Assembly: GCF_964340395.1 (NCBI RefSeq)
Contig: NC_135560.1
Coordinates: forward strand, 11,178,598 to 11,242,597
From: Glandiceps talaboti
Taxonomy: Eukaryota; Hemichordata; Enteropneusta; Spengelidae
Direction of reading: 5' to 3'
DNA length: 64,000 bases
A model generated the notes under the pieces. That model searched no databases and had not been told where the DNA came from. It was given only the letters and a program-made list of their open reading frames with translations. This document shows positions 1-10,996 of the stretch, piece after piece; the first letter of the stretch is position 1; each line of letters starts with the position of its first letter. Position numbers and translations under genes: made by a program.

Positions 1-1333
1 AAAACTCATTTCTTAACCATTTGCCACTTTATAACAAAATCTCCGTTCATGCCGTTCCTTCTGTCCAGTTAGCAAACATGTAAGCAATGGTCGGTAATTG
101 CGGTCTATAATGTGTATGTAGAAGTCGTCAGAAACCTGAAATTCTATACTAGTAGACTGCAGGTAGGTATAAACACCAGCCATCAGGCAAGTGTGCTTTA
201 ATCCTACACCCACATATAATCAGTAACATCCCGTGGCCACAGGCCTTATTTTATAATTAAAAAACACCTGTACGAAAAAAGATCCAATGAGATCTACTTC
301 AACATTGGATTATCCGGAGGGTAAGGTATCTAATTTTCAGATTACATATTGCAAACACTTCTAAGCGAGGAAAGTGTGCATTCAATTTGCTACTAATATA
401 TTAAGATAGCAAGATGAAGGTGGATGTGTTACAAATGTAGAGCTAACCGAATTATCAACAGATTTTCGGAATAATAAGTCTCTAGTAGGAAGATAAGCCA
501 AGGAGTCTTGACGTCTAATCTTGTCGATGTACTTTTTTAATCCATTCACATTAGCAAACTTGTTCACTTTGCACATGATCTCATCGGATATTAAGGGCCA
601 CGCAAAACCTTGCATTTTATCATAATGTTTTCGATCGGATTCACAAAACTTGCCATGTGTTTCAAAATATAATCAGACAAAAACAAATTTCCCCATCTAT
701 GATTTAATAGTTTTAAGCCCATCACGCTCAAACTAAGACATAGTCATGTACATTACATAGGCTTTAAGTCTTTACTTAAAAAGATTTAGTATAGTCGAAC
801 ATTGCTAGAAGAATATGCATCTTGCTGTATCTTCCATCACACTCTCCTGATTTCGATTCAATACCCTGAGCCAATTTTTCCATATGAACAAACCAGAAAG
901 ACAGGAGTACTAGTATATTGCGCGATACCGGCATATCAGCAGAAACTGCAGCTAAATCATTGACACACTCGTTTTCTTGGTAACATCGAGACTATAGGAA
1001 TAACATTTCTAGATTGTATCACTAGAATCTATGGAAATGTGTAGTGATAGTTCCAGTCATTACACTGTAGATCCCTAAATAGTCATCTTTATTCATTCAA
1101 TTATCATGATAGATATTTCCATGAGTTTCTATGAAATTATTTGAAAATTTAATGTTTCATTTATTGATAAAAGCCGGCGGTGAACACACTGTTTTCATTT
1201 TTTTGCATGTAATCTTTACCTCTCGTATAAAGGAGAGGTATAATGTTGTGATCCTGTTTGTGTTTGTTTGTTTGTTTGTTTGTTTGTCTGCCTGTCTGTC
1301 TGTCTGTCTCTCTGTCTCTCTGACTGTCTATCC

Positions 1334-1395
<62 letters not shown>

Positions 1396-3960
1396 ATTGT
1401 ATAAAAAAAACATTAGGTTGATCTGAATGGAATTTGGCACCACTGCCGCAAGAAGAAGTCGTAATTTTTGAAATTTTTATATTATGTCATCTATTAACGT
1501 GTACTTATTAAAATGAAAAGAAGTTTGCCATAGGCATGCTCTTTGTAGAACAAATGTACATAGTAATTTACCTAATTAGCATATCTTTCCTAATGTTGAA
1601 CAGTATCTCAAAATCAAAACAGAAAATGAAAAGCTTATTTGATATATCTGATGTACACGTATTTGTTGCCATGAAGTCAGACTGAATATAGTATAGTGTA
1701 AAATGTAATAGGCAATGCAAATCCAGGCAAGATGGCGTCGATCACGTCAATATACTCTATCCCATTGTCAAATAACGCAACACAGGTATTTTGTTGTGAG
1801 TTCACATCTTGGGGTCAATTGCAAAGTTTATTTATTTCAATTTACAGTATAACGTATTTAGACAAATGAATTACGATATAGATCTGTTGACCTCTTCGCA
1901 GAGTTTATTGCGTTGATGTCACAAAATTTAGATAAGATGTCGTTATGAATCAAGCTATCGATCCAACTGGATCGATTATTTCGTTGAACTTTCGACCTAA
2001 GTTGATAACCAGTGTCACTACTTGTATTGTGCTCTGTATGGTGATGTGTACTAACTCGTCAGAGGCACGGGTGCGAACAAGGAGTTGTAAGACGTCGACC
2101 CAGTTCCTGTTTTTCATTTTCAGTGATTTTACATCAATCGGTTGAATAAAATAATACTGTTTTTCCAAGGCAAAGTCACTTCGGAAACATGGTAAATCTA
2201 GAAATGTCACTCGTACCATGACAATAGTTACCGTTTTAGTAAACATTGAAATGGTTGGAAAATGAAATATGCCAAAATCGTTTTTGTGGGGATCATTTTT
2301 TTTCATATCTTGAAATTAGGCCTAATAAAAAAAATTACGTGGTTCCGATTACGCCCAATTTTAGAATAGGTAGGGTAGGTAGCTTTTTTATTTTATTTTT
2401 TTTTCTGTGTGAGTGTCTAGTTCAGGTTTTCCAGTGTTTTCCAAATGGTCTCTGTGTTTTGTGTTTATTTCTTCATATCAGATGTACAACCATTAATAGT
2501 TTTATTTTGTCTGTGTATGTTGATGTCAGTTTCGGCATCCACTATTTTTCGCGAGACTTCACAATTTTTGCTATTTTATTATTTTTTCTCGAATACGTAA
2601 AAAAAAGAGTTATAGGGTCGGCAGTGAAAAGTTGGGTAGGGTCGGGTAACTGGAACCAAACAATTATTTTTTTAGGCTTTACTTGGATTAAGGGAGAATG
2701 AACGACCATTTTGTTACTCCTAGAGGGAGGCACCCTGTCCAAATTTTAAGACGGGATTTTGCTACTCAACTACCTCTATAATGTTTTAATGCAAAATAGA
2801 GTCCGATGATTAGGTACATTAAACTATATATACTCACTATTGTATTCTATCTCAGACCTCTATAGTGGTGTGAGATTCTATGGCGCATCCGATTATATGC
2901 CGTTGGTGGCGCAATACAAGGCTATCCGTCCACCAAGACATGCACAGAGATGTTTTGGTCCGTTATATTATCGCATATAAAAGTGTGATATACTAGTATA
3001 TCCTTATGGAGAAATAACAATCTATAGTATCTGCAGTATCCCAGATACAAGTTTTTCAAAGCTTTATGGTATACTATAATTATATATAACTAGCTACAGT
3101 ATGAGTTATGTATGGTACATGTAGATGGTGCTAGGTATACACACATGTGGATTGTATATATTTTACTATAGTTACAAATTGTGAATTGTCTATGTCTATG
3201 ATATCTTAACGAAATAGATGTAGGACCCTAGAGTACAATTAAGGTATAATGACATTAAGGGGGCACAAGCTGACTGTTTATACTGTTTTGGGTATATTTT
3301 TGTGGTATATTTAAAAGGCACTTGTAACTCGCAGTATTCTACATACTGAAGCACATTTAACTATTCCTTGCAATTAACTGAATTCAAACCCTGTATTAAG
3401 ATATAACGTATAATCGATCCGATGACGTAATTTATCATACGTATCAAATAATATCTAGGATATCCCTACTATGCAATCAACTCCTCTAACATTGCCTGAA
3501 GATAATTGTAATGATATAGTAGACATATACTGACATTAACATTATACTAGAGGATTTCAAAGTATTTTCACTTGAGAGAAAATTATGAACTCAGCTTGTG
3601 CCACTTTAAGAAGTTGTCACCACGATCACAGTTACGTCTAATAGGGAACTTGCAAACCCGCCATGTTGAATGTTGCATCATGGGAAATGTGATAATAAAT
3701 ACTAATCAATTAGTATTTTAAACAATGTTGATGCATTGTTTGTAACCACAAATACTCAATTCATAGTTACCCTGACACTTGTGGGAGGTTTATTTTATCA
3801 GTAGCTCCAGATTAGGTATTACGATAACCACAGATAATCCCATAGTCCTTTGCGTCTGAGCATGCTCAGTCTGGATTGCAACACTCGATAAATGCTGACG
3901 ATATCCACTTGTTGATTTAGAGGAGACTTGTCCAAAATTTAGGGTTCTTTTTCAATTTGT
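1..3960. other. Intergenic, no gene recognised
   Basis: AT-rich sequence with short ORFs on both strands. None shows a recognisable domain, a signal peptide or linked exons. It holds one microsatellite (1257-1394) and a stretch near 2600-2660 with several GGGTCGG-like words that may be repeat-derived. The sequence just before 3960 is likely the 5' flank or 5' UTR intron of the gene starting at 3981. Confidence 0.6.
1257..1394. repeat. TTTG / TGTC microsatellite
   Basis: A short TTTG run is followed by an imperfect TGTC array. The low-complexity Cys/Leu/Ser or Arg/Gln/Thr/Asp reading frames across it are artefacts of the repeat. Confidence 0.95.
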
Positions 3961-3980
3961 CCTCTAGGTGACCAGCAAAG

Positions 3981-5012
3981 ATGACAACCACGTGCCTTTC
4001 GAGTGTGATTTTGTTAACAATGGTAGTTATTACAACTACTCAGTCAACAACTGACGTCATAACAAGTACTGTAAGCCCTACGACCGCTGAGGAAGTCACA
4101 ACAACAGATGAATCTACAACAACACATGAGATTACAACAACAGACATCGTAACTATCACGGAAGAAGGAACAACAGATACATATTCGTCTACAACAACTG
4201 AAGATTTTACAACGACTTGGAGAACTACGGAACCGTTGAGTACATATACCACCGATGTTCCTACCACAACTGAAACGTTATCCACAAGTACTTACTATCG
4301 GACCACGGAAGAACCGACAACATTTATCCATAGTACCGAAACCACTATTGAACTGGTTTCTACCACCAGTGGTGTGGAAACAACTACCACTGATGGCGCC
4401 ATAACAACTGAGGAATCCTCTACTTTCATCGCCACCAGTCCTGTAATTAGTGACACAACCACAGATGGCACAACTGATACGATGTCTACCGAATCACTTT
4501 CAACATCCGATACTACTACAACAATTGACGTTCCAACATCAGCCAAAACCACCAAGTCGAGGACTACCACGAGACACACATCCACACTGCCTCCAGCAAC
4601 TACAACCATGGAAACCATTCAATCAACTGTCGAACCTTGCGAGTCATCTTGTACTCTGGCAGGTGTACTTATGTTCATTGTAGGTCTTGTAGTTGGAGTT
4701 GCATGTGTTATAGTATCTATTCTCATACATCGTTACATCAAATCAAAGAATATACCACCGCCGCCGGTACCAAAGGAAACTGAAGAAAACTCGTACGAAA
4801 CAAGTCTTCATGCATTTGGCACAACCGAAATGGATCAAATTAGTTTGCACGTGGCCAATACAGATGTGTACCAACCAGAAAATAGAGATTCCAGAGGCAC
4901 AAGCAAAATCTATGTTAACCAATCAGCGATCGATGCAGCTCAAGATGGCTATACAACTTTTTCGCCAGAAACATCTGAACGAAACCTTTATCAATCATTA
5001 CAAAAATATTAA
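3981..5012 (+). CDS. Thr-rich mucin-like type I membrane protein with Tyr-motif tail (343 aa)
   Basis: Function unknown. The N-terminus is a signal peptide (about residues 1-20, ending near TTTQS). Residues ~22-220 are an ectodomain dominated by Thr, with Ser, Glu and few aromatics, as expected for a heavily O-glycosylated stalk. A short CESSC motif precedes a TM helix at about 226-248, followed by basic HRYIKSK. The ~95-residue cytoplasmic tail has a PPPPVP proline motif (~259) and several tyrosines. Y311 lies in YVNQ, which fits the YxN form bound by Grb2-type SH2 domains. Y337 lies in YQSL, a YxxPhi sorting form near the C-terminus. The coding part is one exon. A CTCTAG acceptor 13 nt before the ATG suggests an intron in the 5' UTR, as in the paralogue at 8288. 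The paralogue shares the TM and tail plan but has a much shorter stalk. A role as a small signalling mucin or adhesion receptor is inference only. Confidence 0.8.
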   Translation: MTTTCLSSVILLTMVVITTTQSTTDVITSTVSPTTAEEVTTTDESTTTHEITTTDIVTITEEGTTDTYSSTTTEDFTTTWRTTEPLSTYTTDVPTTTETLSTSTYYRTTEEPTTFIHSTETTIELVSTTSGVETTTTDGAITTEESSTFIATSPVISDTTTDGTTDTMSTESLSTSDTTTTIDVPTSAKTTKSRTTTRHTSTLPPATTTMETIQSTVEPCESSCTLAGVLMFIVGLVVGVACVIVSILIHRYIKSKNIPPPPVPKETEENSYETSLHAFGTTEMDQISLHVANTDVYQPENRDSRGTSKIYVNQSAIDAAQDGYTTFSPETSERNLYQSLQKY

Positions 5013-6118
5013 TATTTCATTAGAATAATACCTTTATACACTAAGAAACTATATTGCGAATTAAGACCACCTTTAAAATCATTCTAATATTTTGACAACG
5101 ATTCATGCCAAGTCGTTTACATTACGATGGAACATTTCACAAAAAGTATCTGTATATGTCGATAGTGAAGTCCATTTGGCCGCAATTGGTCACTGACAGT
5201 AGTCTGGCGGCCACTATCTCCTGTAAAGACCCACGTGTCTTGAACTGGATCTGGTACCAGGCTACTGCATCACCCCTGTGTGTAGTAACTATACACACAA
5301 ACTGAATGATAGCGTAACTTTTAGCTAGTACACTTTAGTCATTTTTTCAGTACAAAATACTTGTACATGTTTACTATCCTGTACAGTCATGGTGTATCTC
5401 AACCTCAAAGTTTGCAATAGTATCTGTAGAAAAAAACATTCGTACACTCCAGTTGGCCAACCTTTTCATCACTGTTGTGATATAGGCACATACGTACGCT
5501 TATTGAATTGAACCATTTTTCGGATGTCGCCCTAACATAGAATTATAGAGGCTATAGAAAACCATTTGTAACACAGTATGTGATATTTATTGTTATAGCA
5601 ACCGTAACTATGGCAGCTGTGTTTGTACGAAACTACAGTACTTTGAACTTGAAAACAAATATCACTCACTACGTCCATATGGTATGCCCGGGGAGTTCCA
5701 TAAAAATACTTGCGCTGTAAATATGAACTTAAAGCGTGGTTGTATCATTAATAAACTTTTTAAAATTAATTCAACGTTACGTTCGTGTGTTGGTTAGATC
5801 GCATGATTGTCAATCTATATGTAATAGATGGATTCAAAATCCAGTCGAATTGGATAACACCGAAGTCTTATCAAGACAGTATTACAGACTCAAAGTCCAG
5901 GTAACAGCAAAACACAACACAACATCCCTGACATGCTACACAGCGTCAAAATACAAACAGCAAAATATAGTACAGTGGGTCGTTAAAATGAACGTAAAAT
6001 GTTCAACCAGCAGTGTGCGTGAAGCCCCAGGGACTGCAGAGTGTATCGTGTGAGCGAACGCTCTACCGAGTCGGCCCTTGACGAGACAAGACTTAATTGT
6101 ATTTTGATGACAATGATA

Positions 6119-6174
<56 letters not shown>

Positions 6175-7499
6175 GGTGGTGGTGGTTGTGGTGGTGGTGG
6201 TGGTGGTGGTGGTGGTGGTTGTGGTGATGGTTATTATTAATATTAACTATAATGACAAATACAAAAACATACATGAAAGTGACCAGTAAAAAAATAATAT
6301 ACATGAAATCATGAAATCGACATAAAATAAATTGATACTCTTTCATGTGGTATTTCTATTTGGAAAAGGCGGCTTACGAACAATTACGTTCAGTTGTGGA
6401 AATCTGAGCTGAACATTGAGGAACTTGCAACACTGTACGCATATGGCCAACTCAAGGCCATCTATTGCACTTCGTCGTACGTAAATTTACATTTTGAGCA
6501 ACTGACAAAAATGCAAGAAACAAAATTTTACCAATATAATGTCATGAATTCGTAATTACTGTTTGGGTTCAATAACATATAATATTGTGTCTAAATTGTA
6601 AAATATTATTTCCAGCACGGATTACCAACTGGTGCGGAGTGGAGACCATTTATGCAAAATCAAGAAGGTAATCACATTGGAGGCAAGAAGGTGAGAACAT
6701 TCAAATGACTAATAAGTTCACCCCGAGTCTTCAGAAAAACGATGCTGCAGGAAACTGATAACTGTTGACCCCTCGACAGACAAATCATGCAAATGCCAGC
6801 CAATATACTACTGTTTACTTGATATGTAAATGTATATCGGATATACAGGTTAAGTATTAGCAACACGAACTATTTCCTTATACTTTGTGGTACCAAGGGC
6901 GAAATATAACTGGCATGCGGGGAAACTCTTATAGTACCAGGTTTGCACCAGGATACAAGGTGGGTGTATTTTTATTATGCATGTCTGCAAATCGTTCATT
7001 GCATGTTTTATGTACACGTATTACTGTTATATATACATCCAACATCGGTTGACACAAACTGAAGAAATAGCTCCGCTCTCATTAGAGGTGATTTTTAGGT
7101 CACAGTATAATTCATGTTAAGAATTGGACGGTACATTAGAAGCTGAGCTCACCTTCCGGGTTGTACTGTAGTTGAATAAGTTTCAAAATGTGCACAATGG
7201 GGTGCAATACGGCTAGCTGTATTTTGCGATTAGTGTTCGAATTCAACTCAATGTAAGACGAATTAAACCTTAATTAAGTCAAGGTCGTCAAGAATTGACA
7301 AGGCAAGATTGTACAAGATTTCTGCGCCAAACACTCCCAACATATTTTATTTGCTAGCGCATTCCATAAACTCGTAAATTGTGATAACGTTGTGGTTACT
7401 GAATTTCAACCAATTGATATTTGATCGCTACAATTATTTTTAAAATTTCGACTGATATCACTGATAATTCTTTTTTAAAAAAAAGGGTCATTCATTGTC
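5013..7499. other. Intergenic between the two mucin-like genes
   Basis: No credible coding exon. It contains an ATG/GTG trinucleotide array (6113-6231) whose His-rich and Val-rich frames are artefacts. An AATAAA near 5748 could serve the gene ending at 5012, but it is about 740 nt downstream and unproven. Confidence 0.5.
6113..6231. repeat. ATG/GTG trinucleotide microsatellite
   Basis: An (ATG)n run passes into a (GTG)n run, broken by rare GTT triplets. Confidence 0.95.
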
Positions 7500-7701
7500 A
7501 CTCAAACATGTCCGTCAAGTGCGTTAGTGCCAACTCTAATGTTCATTGGAGGGTTCGTCGTTGGTGGTTTGTGTGTTGTTGTTACCATAGCAATCCAACG
7601 CTACTACAGGTCGAAGAAAACCCCACCACCAACGGTACCAAATTAAGGAGCGTGAGCAAGACGTATGTGACACGCCTTTGAATGATTTAGAGTTTCATAC
7701 T
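7500..7701 (+). pseudogene. Broken third copy of the mucin-like TM/juxtamembrane segment
   Basis: Almost identical to 8546-8743 of the intact downstream gene: the TCPSSALVP region, the TM helix and the KTPPPTVP juxtamembrane stretch. It differs by a few substitutions plus a 4-nt insertion (TTAA or ATTA, about 7643-7646) that gives a stop and a frameshift just after the proline motif. Homology stops abruptly at both ends. No signal peptide or stalk is present on the left. On the right it abuts the dispersed repeat at 7705. A partial tandem duplication that has decayed is the simplest reading. Confidence 0.8.
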
Positions 7702-7704
7702 GCA

Positions 7705-7855
7705 ATGTGGGCAATGAATTTAGAACAGGTTTCTCAGCGCAAGAAGTCAACGAACTTTTAGGGACTGACAGTTCAGGTCGTAACATTGCGAGTCTCAAAT
7801 TCGGTGTCACGCAGTCTATTTGTGCCATATGTGGGAGTTATCAACAGCATCTGCA
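7705..7855 (+). repeat. Dispersed repeat, inverted partner at 11066-11240
   Basis: About 150 nt starting at GGCAATGAATTTAGAACAGG matches, in reverse complement, 11066-11240 with small indels. In one frame both copies encode a similar peptide containing LLGTDSSGR and IASLKFGV, so it may derive from a coding element, but I do not recognise the family. Confidence 0.6.
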
Positions 7856-8287
7856 GGAAAAAAAATGTAGACCTTACGTTACTCGGATCGGTGGGAATCA
7901 ATATACAGATACAAAATACACATTCAATAACTGTAAGAAGGAAAAGTTTTGGAACCATCTTCAACAGTGCGATTGAGTGACAATTTAATTAACAAGTAAT
8001 TATAACCAGATAGAGTAACAATCATTCACTGGGCAATCAAGTGGTGTGTGCTCAACCACAAACAACCCGCCCTCTATGGGTCAAAATAGTCTTTGGTCGC
8101 ATCATTCGTCGATGTATGTAATGGTAAAGCCAGTTTAGTTGTGTTGCTGGTGGTATAGTAGTACAATCATGTAATGCCTTTCTAGTGTTGGTTGGGGTTT
8201 ATTCATGCAAGTCTGCAAAAAATAATTGATTTTGTTGACAAACAGGTGGCTGATTTACATTGCTTGACATTTTCTTTCAGGAGTGAT

Positions 8288-8929
8288 ATGAAAATGAAGC
8301 TTAAGATTACTCATCTTTCAAGTATGGTTAGCATCATTATTTTATCAGTGGTATCAATAGCGGTTGCCCAGACAACTGAACAGATGCCAACGACTCCAGA
8401 CTTTGTCATTTCAACGGATGACACTGAAACAGACATAATCACTGACACAAAATTGTCAACAACCACGGAATTCTTGGTGTCCGAAACTACTATACCACTG
8501 ATGACTAGCTTAACCTTGAGCACAGACACTACTCAAACCCCGGGGACTCAAACATGTCCGTCAAGTGCGTTAGTGCCAACGCTAATGTTCATAGGAGGTT
8601 TCGTCGTTGGTGGTTTGTGTGTTGCTGTTACCATAGCAATCCAACGCTACTACAAGTCGAAGAAAACCCCGCCACCAACGGTACCAAAGGAGCGTGAGCA
8701 AGACGTATATGACACGCCTTTGAATGATTTAGAGTTTCATACTGAGGTGGATCATATCAGTTTGCAATTCGATGATACAAGAAATTATCAACAATCAAAT
8801 AAACAATTAAGTGGCGCCGACATGATATATGCAAATGCCCATCAAACAGTCAGTGCAAGTGAGGGAAACTATGCAGCTCTGTCGCCTGAATCATCTGGCC
8901 CAAATATTTACCAATCACTTATAAAGTAA
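8288..8929 (+). CDS. Short mucin-like type I membrane protein with Tyr-motif tail (213 aa)
   Basis: Paralogue of the 343-aa protein upstream. I start it at the ATG at 8288, eight nt after a strong TTTTCTTTCAG acceptor ending at 8280. The open frame further upstream lies in the intron and begins at a TTG. Residues 1-32 are a signal peptide ending near SIAVAQ. The ectodomain is a short Thr/Ser-rich stalk. After a TCPSS motif comes a TM helix starting at LVPTLMFIGG, then basic YYKSKK and a TPPPTVP motif. The tail keeps the tyrosine pattern of its neighbour: YDTPL, IYANA (a YxN form), YAAL (YxxPhi) and the terminal NIYQSL. Shared tail motifs against divergent stalk lengths suggest the tail is the selected part. 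Function is unknown. Confidence 0.8.
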   Translation: MKMKLKITHLSSMVSIIILSVVSIAVAQTTEQMPTTPDFVISTDDTETDIITDTKLSTTTEFLVSETTIPLMTSLTLSTDTTQTPGTQTCPSSALVPTLMFIGGFVVGGLCVAVTIAIQRYYKSKKTPPPTVPKEREQDVYDTPLNDLEFHTEVDHISLQFDDTRNYQQSNKQLSGADMIYANAHQTVSASEGNYAALSPESSGPNIYQSLIK

Positions 8930-9540
8930 TGGTACAGAAACCTGAGGAGACTACAGAACAATGTCCTTTACAAAGACATTGCTCGTGATTTATACCAACT
9001 TGGTCGAAATTGGTCATGGAAAGTCCTTGTTCACAAACCGTTTGCGAATTCACTTGACTACAGTTAGTCCACATGATATAATACGTCTTCTGTTAGCCGA
9101 TGGTGTATTTTTATTCGTCATACGATAAAATGTAGCAGACGACGTTTTGTGTGATGTTCTCACTTTGACCTTTGACCTGTCGAGTATAGAATGCCCCTGG
9201 AGGACCAATTTCCCTGAAAATCAAAGTTCTTAAATCTCTCCAAACTTTGACATGTGACAGCTTGTTCCCGGTCCTTTTGAAACGATAAACAGAAATTCGA
9301 GGGTTCACCATCGTGTTTTTAAATCTGTTATTTTCCCATAGACGGAGTTGACACTTTCGTTAGTGGCCATATTGGATTCTACATTTCTCTGTGTTATTCA
9401 CTTGAGTGTTTTTGATAAAGTGAACACTTTACAAAGAATCCCATAGTTTGTACATGCAGTTTTATTTCATTGTGTGACACTGGCGGTACTTTATAGTGTC
9501 AGGCTACAGCAATAACAATATAAAAATGTAACAATATAAA
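8930..9540. other. No gene seen
   Basis: 3' flank of the mucin-like gene. No exon, structured repeat or RNA gene recognised. Confidence 0.5.
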
Positions 9541-9554
9541 AAAACAACTACTTG

Positions 9555-10060
9555 GATTTGAAAAAGAAAGATATGGTTATCGACTTCATGAAGGACCCTA
9601 AAGCAGTGCCCGACCTTTTTATTGAAATGTTAAAGTTGAGCAGGTGACCGAATATAGATATTTAGGAACAATCTTGGATGATAAGTTAAATTTCAAGGCC
9701 AACACAGATTCCAGTCACAAGAAATGTCAATCTAGAGTTTACTGTTTGCAAAAATTGAGGGCCCTAAATGTAAATGCCAAGGTATTGCAGACATTCTACC
9801 GAAGTTTTCTCTTTCGTTCTGGTTTGGTAATCTAGGGACTAGCTACAAGAATGCTTTGAACAAGATTGTAAGTGTGTGCAGTAAAGCAGTTGGCGAAAAG
9901 TTTACATCTAGTGTACAGAAAAAAAACTAGGAAAATGATAAATGACAAAGGCCATGTTATGTCTCAACACTTTGAACAGCTGCCATCAGGGAGACGATTT
10001 CGTGTCCCAGAACAGTCAGAACCAAATCAAGTTTTCTGCCCACTTCAATCAGAATATTAA
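9555..10060 (+). mobile_element. LINE reverse-transcriptase relic (C-terminal part)
   Basis: A broken ORF carries the conserved region after the RT fingers/palm of an L2/Rex1/CR1-like non-LTR element: VIDF.KDP..VPDLFI, then EYRYLGTILDDKLNFK, CQSRVYCLQKLR and VLQTFYRSF, then WFGNLG, VCSKAVGEKF and the tail LPSGRRFRVP. The frame shifts at least twice (near 9640 and 9835). It is 5'-truncated and cannot be active. Family assignment rests on recalled motif similarity. Confidence 0.75.
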
Positions 10061-10132
10061 GCCAAACTAGAGGACATTTTAAAAACATATTTACGCTATA
10101 TTGCTTTGTTTTATCTATTTACCCATTGTATA

Positions 10133-10570
10133 TGCTGTCATTCCAGTTTCAAAGCATTGGAAATGCTGTCATTCCACTTAATTTATAGAGTGGTGGCTGT
10201 CATTCCACTTGTTTCACAGTGCAGTGGATGTCATTCAACTAACTGAATATAGAAAAGGGTGTCATTCCACTGTTTACCCACTGTAAATGCTGTCATTCCA
10301 TTTCCAAAGCATTGAAAATGCTGTCATTCCACTTAATTTATAACGTTGCGGCTGTTAACTGAATGTAGAAAAGGGTGTCATTCCACTGTTTACATACTGG
10401 AAATGTTGTCATTCCAGTTCCACAGCATTGAAAATGCTGTCATTCCACTTATTTTATAGAGTGGCGGCTGTCATTCCACTCGTTTTACAGTGCAGAGGAT
10501 GTCCTTCAACTAACTGAATGTAGAAAAGGGTGTCATTCCACTGTTTACATACTTGAAATGCTGTCATTCG
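10133..10570. repeat. ~155-bp tandem satellite with TGTCATTCCACTT subrepeats
   Basis: Units begin at about 10133, 10289, 10405 and 10560. The spacing is ~156, 116 and 155 nt, the middle unit having lost ~40 nt. Each unit contains 3-5 copies of GCTGTCATTCCA-like words, so the array has two levels of repetition. It ends about 430 nt before the SDR start codon. Confidence 0.85.
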
Positions 10571-10996
10571 TTTTCCGTCATTCGGGTTGTCATTCGTTTT
10601 AGGGTCACCCAAAATTTTGTGAGTGGCGTCTCGTTTTACTTGCTGTAAAAGTTTATGGCCATAAGATTTTGAAATAAAGTGATTTTATATCTCTCCCTCC
10701 TGAAGCATTAACTCATATGGCTTGCCTATTTTTTCGTGAAGAAAAAGTTATGCTTCCCGACTGAAAATCTGTCACCGTCCCCCCCCCCCACCATACTTTA
10801 ACATGTACAGTCCCTTAGGCATATACGGCACGTTTTATCTATGTGACCCCACTATACAGTCCCTTCGGAGCTTTAGTAACCTTTGAACAATGGAAAAAGT
10901 GCAAAGAAACCTTTGACCTCACACACGCTGGCCTTGCCGGCAGATTGCTGATGTTGTGTGCCCTGGCGGTATTGTACATATACATGTATATGCATC

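Noticed and set aside
8192-8287. TTG-initiated extension of the 213-aa mucin-like protein
   Set aside because: It precedes a strong TTTCAG acceptor and would bury the signal peptide; eukaryotic TTG starts are unlikely.
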